A DNA stretch of 64,000 nucleotides from CAVPCZ01 sp963779225 (GTDB lineage Bacteria; Bacteroidota; Ignavibacteria; UBA10030; UBA6906): positions 372,001 through 436,000 of the forward strand of contig CAVZWW010000002.1 of NCBI GenBank assembly GCA_963779225.1. Direction: 5' to 3'. The position numbers and the translations under genes were made by a program. Position 1 is the stretch's first letter. The number at the start of each line of letters is the position of its first letter. The notes under the pieces are model-generated. The model saw only the letters and a list, made by a program, of their open reading frames with translations, searched no databases and was not told where the DNA came from. Positions 59,887 through 64,000 of the stretch are shown in pieces.

Positions 59887-59938
59887 TATTTGGCTCTTAT
59901 TCAACTCTTTCATAACTTTAACAAAATGATTGTTTTGT

Positions 59939-62303
59939 ATGCCAAGCATAATTCCTGGATATAATTATGACATATTCATTTCCTACCGCCAGAAAGACAA
60001 CAAAGGCGACAGGTGGGTGAGTGAGTTTGTTGATGCGCTCAGGACCGAACTAGAATCCACATTCAAAGAAGATATTTCAGTTTACTTCGATATCAATCCT
60101 CATGATGGATTATTGGAAACTCATGATGTTGATGCTTCATTGAAAGATAAACTGAAGTGTTTAATATTTATTCCAATCATTTCCCGAACATACTGTGACC
60201 CTAAATCCTTTGCATGGGAGCATGAGTTTAAAGCATTTATTGATCAGGCTTCAAATGATCAGTTTGGCTTGAAGGTTAATCTTCACGGTGGCAACGTAGC
60301 GAATAGAGTACTTCCGGTTCAGATACATAACCTTGAGGCAGATGACAAAAAACTTGTTGAAAGTGAACTTGGTGGATTCTTAAGAGGAATTGAGTTCATT
60401 TACAAGGAACCCGGAGTGAACCGACCCCTTATGTCTAACGAAGATCATCCGGACAATAATCTTAATAAAACTTTTTACCGGAATCAGATCAACAAGGTGG
60501 CAAATGCCATTGAGGAGATTATTACTGCAATAAAAAAATATGGTCAGCAAGATGAAATTGTTTCAGAGGAGGTTATAAAAACCAAGCCTCAAACCCCATT
60601 TAAACTGAAACCAAAAATCGTTATAGGATCTATTTTAATTCTGGCTTTGATTGTGCTGGGATATTTCTATATTCCTAAACTATTTCAATCCTCCGAGCAA
60701 GTTGAAAAATCCATAGCAGTATTACCTTTTAAATCGCTGAGTGATGACCCTGATAAACAATATCTTGCCGATGGTGTGATGGATGCAATATTGCTTCACC
60801 TGCAAAAGTTTAAAGATCTGCGGGTAATATCCAGAACCTCCGTCGAACAATACCGTGGAACCACTAAAACTACTCATGTAATTGGAGAGGAACTTGACGT
60901 GAATTATCTGCTCGAAGGAAGCTTTCAGAAATTTGGTGAAGAAGTAAGATTAATTGTGCAGTTGATTAAAGCAAGCGAAGAAAGTCACTCATGGGCAAAA
61001 GAATACGACAGAAAATGGAACGATATATTTTCTGTACAGAGTGAAGTAGCGCAGACTATTGCCAGGGAATTGTACATTATAATTACTCCCGGGGAAAAGC
61101 AACTGACAGAAAAGATATCTACTCCTAATATGACGGCATACGATTTATACCTGAAAGCAAATAATTACCTGAATGAATATGCGGAAACCCGCAATCTGAG
61201 TGTTTATCAAAAAGCTACCACTTTTTATAAAGCTGCCCTTGAAATAGATTCTGCTTTCGCTAAGGCTTATACAGGTTTGGCAAGAACATATTACACCAGG
61301 TATTTTTGGGAAACCTATTTTAAAGAAAATTATCTGGATTCTTGTCTTGTCCTGGTCAATCTCGCTCTTAACTTTGATGATCAACTTGATGAAGCATATT
61401 ATTTGAAAGGTAGATATTACCGGTTTAACGGGCGCATTGAAGAGGCACTAGCTAATTTCGATAAAGCATTAGAATTTAATCCAAATTATTATCAGGCGTA
61501 TAATAATAAGGGGTACATTCTTACATACATAATAAAAGATCTTGTTAAGGGTATAGATAACTATCAAAAAGCTTTGACTATTATTCGTGGAGATGAACGT
61601 CAATCAATACTTAATAATTTAGCTGCTGCCTATATGGACTGTGGTTTCATTGATAAAGCAAAATACTATTCTAAGGAAGCACTTACACTAAATGAAGATT
61701 CAGTTTGGTATTTCACGCAAGCATTGGCATGGATAGAATTTAGCCTTGAAAATTTTGAAGAGGCTTTGAAAGTAGCTAAGAAGGCTAAAGATTTTGATCC
61801 AACAATATTAATTGACCAGGAATATTATATTTGTTTGCCTCCGGCTTATAAAGAGGAGGCATATTTGAATGCTAAAGAAAGAATTGAAAGGTTTAAAAAA
61901 TCAGGCAGGCTGCTTCTTGTAGGATCCCATCGCGCTGGATATGTTTTTGTGGCAAATGGGCAAAAAGAAAGAGGCGGAATACTATTTTGAGCAACAAATC
62001 AAGATTGGCGAAGAAAGTATTAAACTTGGCAGAGATATCGCACAAAGAAAGGCTGCTCATTATGATCTGGCAGCTACATATGCTTTTTTAGGTGACAGGA
62101 TAAAAGCTTACCAGTATCTTGATGAATTTAATACGTTGAATTTTATTCCCTTATGGTGGGTAAGTCTTTTAAAACACGATCCCCTGTTTAATAGTATCCG
62201 TAACGAAGAGCGATTTAAAAAGATAATTCAAAACGTCGAATCAAAACATCAGGCAGAGCATGAACGGGTAAGGAAATGGCTTGAAGAGCAAGATAAATTA
62301 TAG
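59939..62303 (+). CDS. TIR domain-transmembrane-TolB/FlgO-like-TPR protein (one frame break)
   Basis: About 788 residues from the ATG at 59939. Domains in order: an N-terminal TIR-like domain (YDIFISYRQKDNKGDRWVSE, YFDINPHDGLLETHDVD; a glutamate lies in FAWEHEFKAF), a transmembrane helix (IVIGSILILALIVLGYFYIP, about 225-245), a TolB/FlgO-type domain (SIAVLPFKSLSDDPDKQYLA) and a TPR array (ALEFNPNYYQAYNNKGYILT onward). The frame breaks near 61,960 and ends with KKKEAEYYFEQQIKIGEESI and KLGRDIAQRKAAHYDLAATY. Bacterial TIR domains may hydrolyse NAD or act as scaffolds; here the TIR part lies inside the cell and TPRs outside. Function unproven. Confidence 0.8.
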
Positions 62304-62313
62304 ATTTGATATT

Positions 62314-62520
62314 ACCAGGTCAATAGATGTTCGGGTTGCTCTCTTTATTTTGTATGGTTGAATGCATAGGCTGTAGGTATACAACATAAATAGCAACCCT
62401 CACTATGGATTAATGCTCGCCTGTTGCAGCCAATTTTATTCGGCATACGTGGGTTTGCAAGAAGCAATATTGACTGACACATCCCTGCTTCGTAAGACTA
62501 CGCAGGGCTAAGCAAGGCCA
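62314..62520. repeat. 206-bp dispersed repeat, copy B
   Basis: Near-copy of 53807-54012 (about nine differences). It starts 11 bp after the stop codon of the TIR-TPR gene. The hairpin arms GGGTTGC...GCAACCC and the TGTAT...ATACA stem are kept. Confidence 0.85.
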
Positions 62521-62716
62521 AGCCCTGCCGGGTTACTGAATAAGCCTTGCTTTAAGTCTTCTTCCCCTACGGGACTTATTCAAAGTACTTTGTGATCCTT
62601 TAAATCTAAAATGAAATCTTATACAGCACTTATTGTCGCAAGTCATTATATATAAGCTTATCAGGACTTACTTTCTTTAATGCTGAAAGGAGAAGGAAGT
62701 AAATAAGCATACAAAA

Positions 62717-62848
62717 ACCGGAAGGCTTGACCACATCAGACCGGAGAATAAAGCAAAAACATAAATAGTTTAAAAATAAGCACTTAACATAGCCCTGAGA
62801 TGGTCAAATTGCTCCGGCTATAGGTGGTGAGGGTCATTGGCTTTTCCA
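62717..62848. repeat. Truncated copy of the TGGAAAAGCC element
   Basis: Starts AACCGGAAGGCTTGACCACA (like 51,371) and ends, on the other strand, TGGAAAAGCCAATGACCCTC (like the right end at 51502). The left terminal unit is missing. No gene is present elsewhere in 62,521-62,887. Confidence 0.55.
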
Positions 62849-62867
62849 CTTTGACAATTAATTTTGA

Positions 62868-62905
62868 TTGCAAATTGATGAAAAAATGTTATCTTTGGAG
62901 ATAAC
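62868..62905 (+). promoter_or_regulatory. Promoter and operator of the toxin-antitoxin pair
   Basis: -33 TTG (62868-62870), 19-bp gap, -7 TATCTTTG (62890-62897). A perfect palindrome with arms GTTATCT and AGATAAC around TTGG (62888-62905) overlaps the -7 box, so the HTH antitoxin could repress its own operon. Confidence 0.6.
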
Positions 62906-62913
62906 TTTATAGC

Positions 62914-63258
62914 ATGGCAAGACAGATAATTATTCATGGTGACTATTTTCTTGACTTTTATAAAGAACTGGATATTAAAGTAAAACATAAGATCCAATAT
63001 GTGTTCGAATTGATAAAACAAGTGGACAGAGTTCCGGAGAAATTTCTATCACCAATGACCGGATACGATGGACTTTATGAAATACGGATTGAATACCAGT
63101 CAAACATTTATCGGATATTTTGTTGTTTTGACCATGGACAGTTGGTTGTTTTATTCAATGGTTTTCAAAAGAAAACCCAAAAAACACCTAAAAGCGAGAT
63201 TGAGAGAGCAATGAGATTAAAGGATGAGTATTTTAAACTTAAGAGACAAAAAAAATGA
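62914..63258 (+). CDS. HigB/Gp49-like (RelE superfamily) toxin
   Basis: A 114-residue basic protein of the Gp49/HigB type: FELIKQVDRVPEKFLSPMTG, LYEIRIEYQSNIYRIFCCFD and FNGFQKKTQKTPKSEIERAM (the typical motif Y-R-I-F and F-x-K-K-T-x-K-T-P). Such toxins cleave ribosome-bound mRNA. It overlaps the antitoxin start by 4 bp (ATGA). Frame intact, in contrast with many neighbours. Confidence 0.85.
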   Translation: MARQIIIHGDYFLDFYKELDIKVKHKIQYVFELIKQVDRVPEKFLSPMTGYDGLYEIRIEYQSNIYRIFCCFDHGQLVVLFNGFQKKTQKTPKSEIERAMRLKDEYFKLKRQKK

Positions 63259-63554
63259 CAGACTATAAAGATATTAAGACATTTGACGAGTTGCTGGACC
63301 ATGAGTATGGTCCAATCGGGACTGAAAGTCGAAATGAATATGAGGAGAAAGCCCAAATGTTCATTGTCAGTGAGATGTTAAAAGAAGCACGTAAAGAGGC
63401 TAAAATGACACAAGGACAACTTGCTGAAAAAGCAGGGACTAAAAAAAGTTATATTTCAAAAATTGAGAACGGGAAAGGTAATATTCAACTCTCGACACTC
63501 ATAAGAATTTTTGAAAAGGGACTTAACCGGAGGATAGGACTGACTTTTTTATAA
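63255..63554 (+). CDS. HigA-like XRE-family antitoxin
   Basis: A 99-residue antitoxin with a C-terminal XRE helix-turn-helix (MTQGQLAEKAGTKKSYISKI, then ENGKGNIQLSTLIRIFEKGL) and an N-terminal toxin-binding helix (EYEEKAQMFIVSEMLKEARK). It neutralises the upstream toxin and probably binds the palindrome at 62888-62905. The order toxin-then-antitoxin is the HigBA type. Confidence 0.85.
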   Translation: MTDYKDIKTFDELLDHEYGPIGTESRNEYEEKAQMFIVSEMLKEARKEAKMTQGQLAEKAGTKKSYISKIENGKGNIQLSTLIRIFEKGLNRRIGLTFL

Positions 63555-63568
63555 ACCATTTACGCACC

Positions 63569-63659
63569 CTAACAATGTCGGTAGGTGTTATTGCCTTCAG
63601 ACTTCACCTCCGGCTACGTCTGACAATGTTGGCAACAACACAAACCGCGTAACCGTTAG
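63569..63659. repeat. attC-like imperfect hairpin after the TA pair
   Basis: Nested inverted repeats: CTAAC/GTTAG at the ends (63569-63573, 63655-63659), GTGTTATTGCC/GGCAACAACAC (63585-63595, 63631-63641, one mismatch) and TCAGAC/GTCTGA (63597-63602, 63618-63623). The layout is like integron cassette sites, but the consensus core is imperfect and no integrase gene is in the window. The rest of 63,660-63,860 holds no gene. Confidence 0.4.
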
Positions 63660-63860
63660 TATTCATTTATAGCACGTTAACGGGCCTGACAGCCATTTAT
63701 AAAAACAAGAAAACGAACGCTAACAGCAATTCCTTAAAACAATACTTTGAAAGACTGGATTAAATTTTAACAATATCCAGATTATTATATGCGTTATCAT
63801 ATAAGTAACTATATTTAAAATTATTAACACTATATTTTATACCTGAAGATTTAAATAATA

Positions 63861-64000
63861 ATGATCCAAAGGGAAATAATAATAATTTGCAGCTTCATTA
63901 TCCTTGTATCACAATCCTGTGAGAGTTTTCTATCGGATCCTAAGACTCTTCCTCAGATAGATTACTCTGGACAAATAGATTCAATTGCGGATATTGATGG
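63861..64000 (+). CDS. Lipoprotein with probable Fib_succ_major domain (partial)
   Basis: The first 46 residues are visible: a lipoprotein signal (IIIICSFIILVSQSC) and the beginning of a mature part YSGQIDSIADIDG. The SIADIDG phrase matches the entry to the Fibrobacter-type paralogous domain seen in the lipoprotein at 51885 (there VSDIDGNTYKTIQIG). The gene continues beyond the window. Confidence 0.6.
   Translation, partial: MIQREIIIICSFIILVSQSCESFLSDPKTLPQIDYSGQIDSIADID

Overview
The window looks like two unrelated pieces of DNA joined near position 14,720. Bases 1 to about 14,720 are GC-rich. They have Shine-Dalgarno sites (AAGGAG-type) before most genes and sigma70-like promoters (TTGACA/TATATT). 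Bases from about 14,727 to 64,000 are AT-richer. There, start codons mostly lack a Shine-Dalgarno site, several promoters fit the Bacteroidetes TAnnTTTG element, and the gene content (TonB, OmpA, many lipoproteins, secreted glycosidases, Fibrobacter-type paralogous domains) is typical of Bacteroidetes, probably a Bacteroidales-like organism. I cannot place the left-hand organism below bacterial level. At the join, a c-type cytochrome gene on the minus strand loses its N-terminal part and a DUF2723 membrane-protein gene on the plus strand loses its N-terminal part. A chimeric contig is the simplest explanation.

Left part: a minus-strand branched-chain amino acid operon, ilvD-ilvB-ilvN-leuA-leuC-leuD. 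It is preceded by a canonical promoter and a 44-codon leader ORF whose end is extremely rich in Leu, Ile and Val, followed by alternative hairpins. This looks like an attenuator. Next come a small conserved membrane protein, rho, a pirin, a SOUL haem-binding protein, tRNA-Asp, two small genes, a truncated IS3-family element and the cytochrome fragment.

Right part, 14.7-26 kb: response regulator, a YfiR-SpoIIE phosphatase sensor, a secreted WD40-caspase protein bracketed by identical palindromes, EttA, an iron alcohol dehydrogenase. 25-36 kb: a glycan-oriented stretch (GH16, a MacB/FtsX-type permease, GH5-like, GH29 fucosidase, DUF5060/DUF4038 glycosidase) ending in an exported RpiB and an exported ADP-ribosylglycohydrolase that share the same leader peptide. 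36-46.5 kb: TonB with a BlaI-like operator, OmpA, small lipoproteins, a deleted glycosidase, an AAA/DUF4143 ATPase, DUF1080, and an HTH-nucleotidyltransferase pair resembling a toxin-antitoxin system. 46.6-51.2 kb: a Tat-exported protein of higher GC with an M19 dipeptidase, then a CrtI-like oxidoreductase whose C-terminus carries two cysteine clusters. 51-64 kb: very AT-rich and repeat-laden, with a lipoprotein holding near-identical 303-bp tandem repeats, a second SpoIIE sensor, a mobile-type radC, a kelch protein, a TIR-TPR protein and a HigBA-like toxin-antitoxin pair followed by an attC-like fold. Three dispersed non-coding repeat families sit between these genes.

Roughly forty single-base frame breaks interrupt otherwise well conserved genes in both halves. 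Most are probably sequencing or assembly indels (uncorrected long reads are a likely cause), so genes marked as broken are usually single genes written in pieces.
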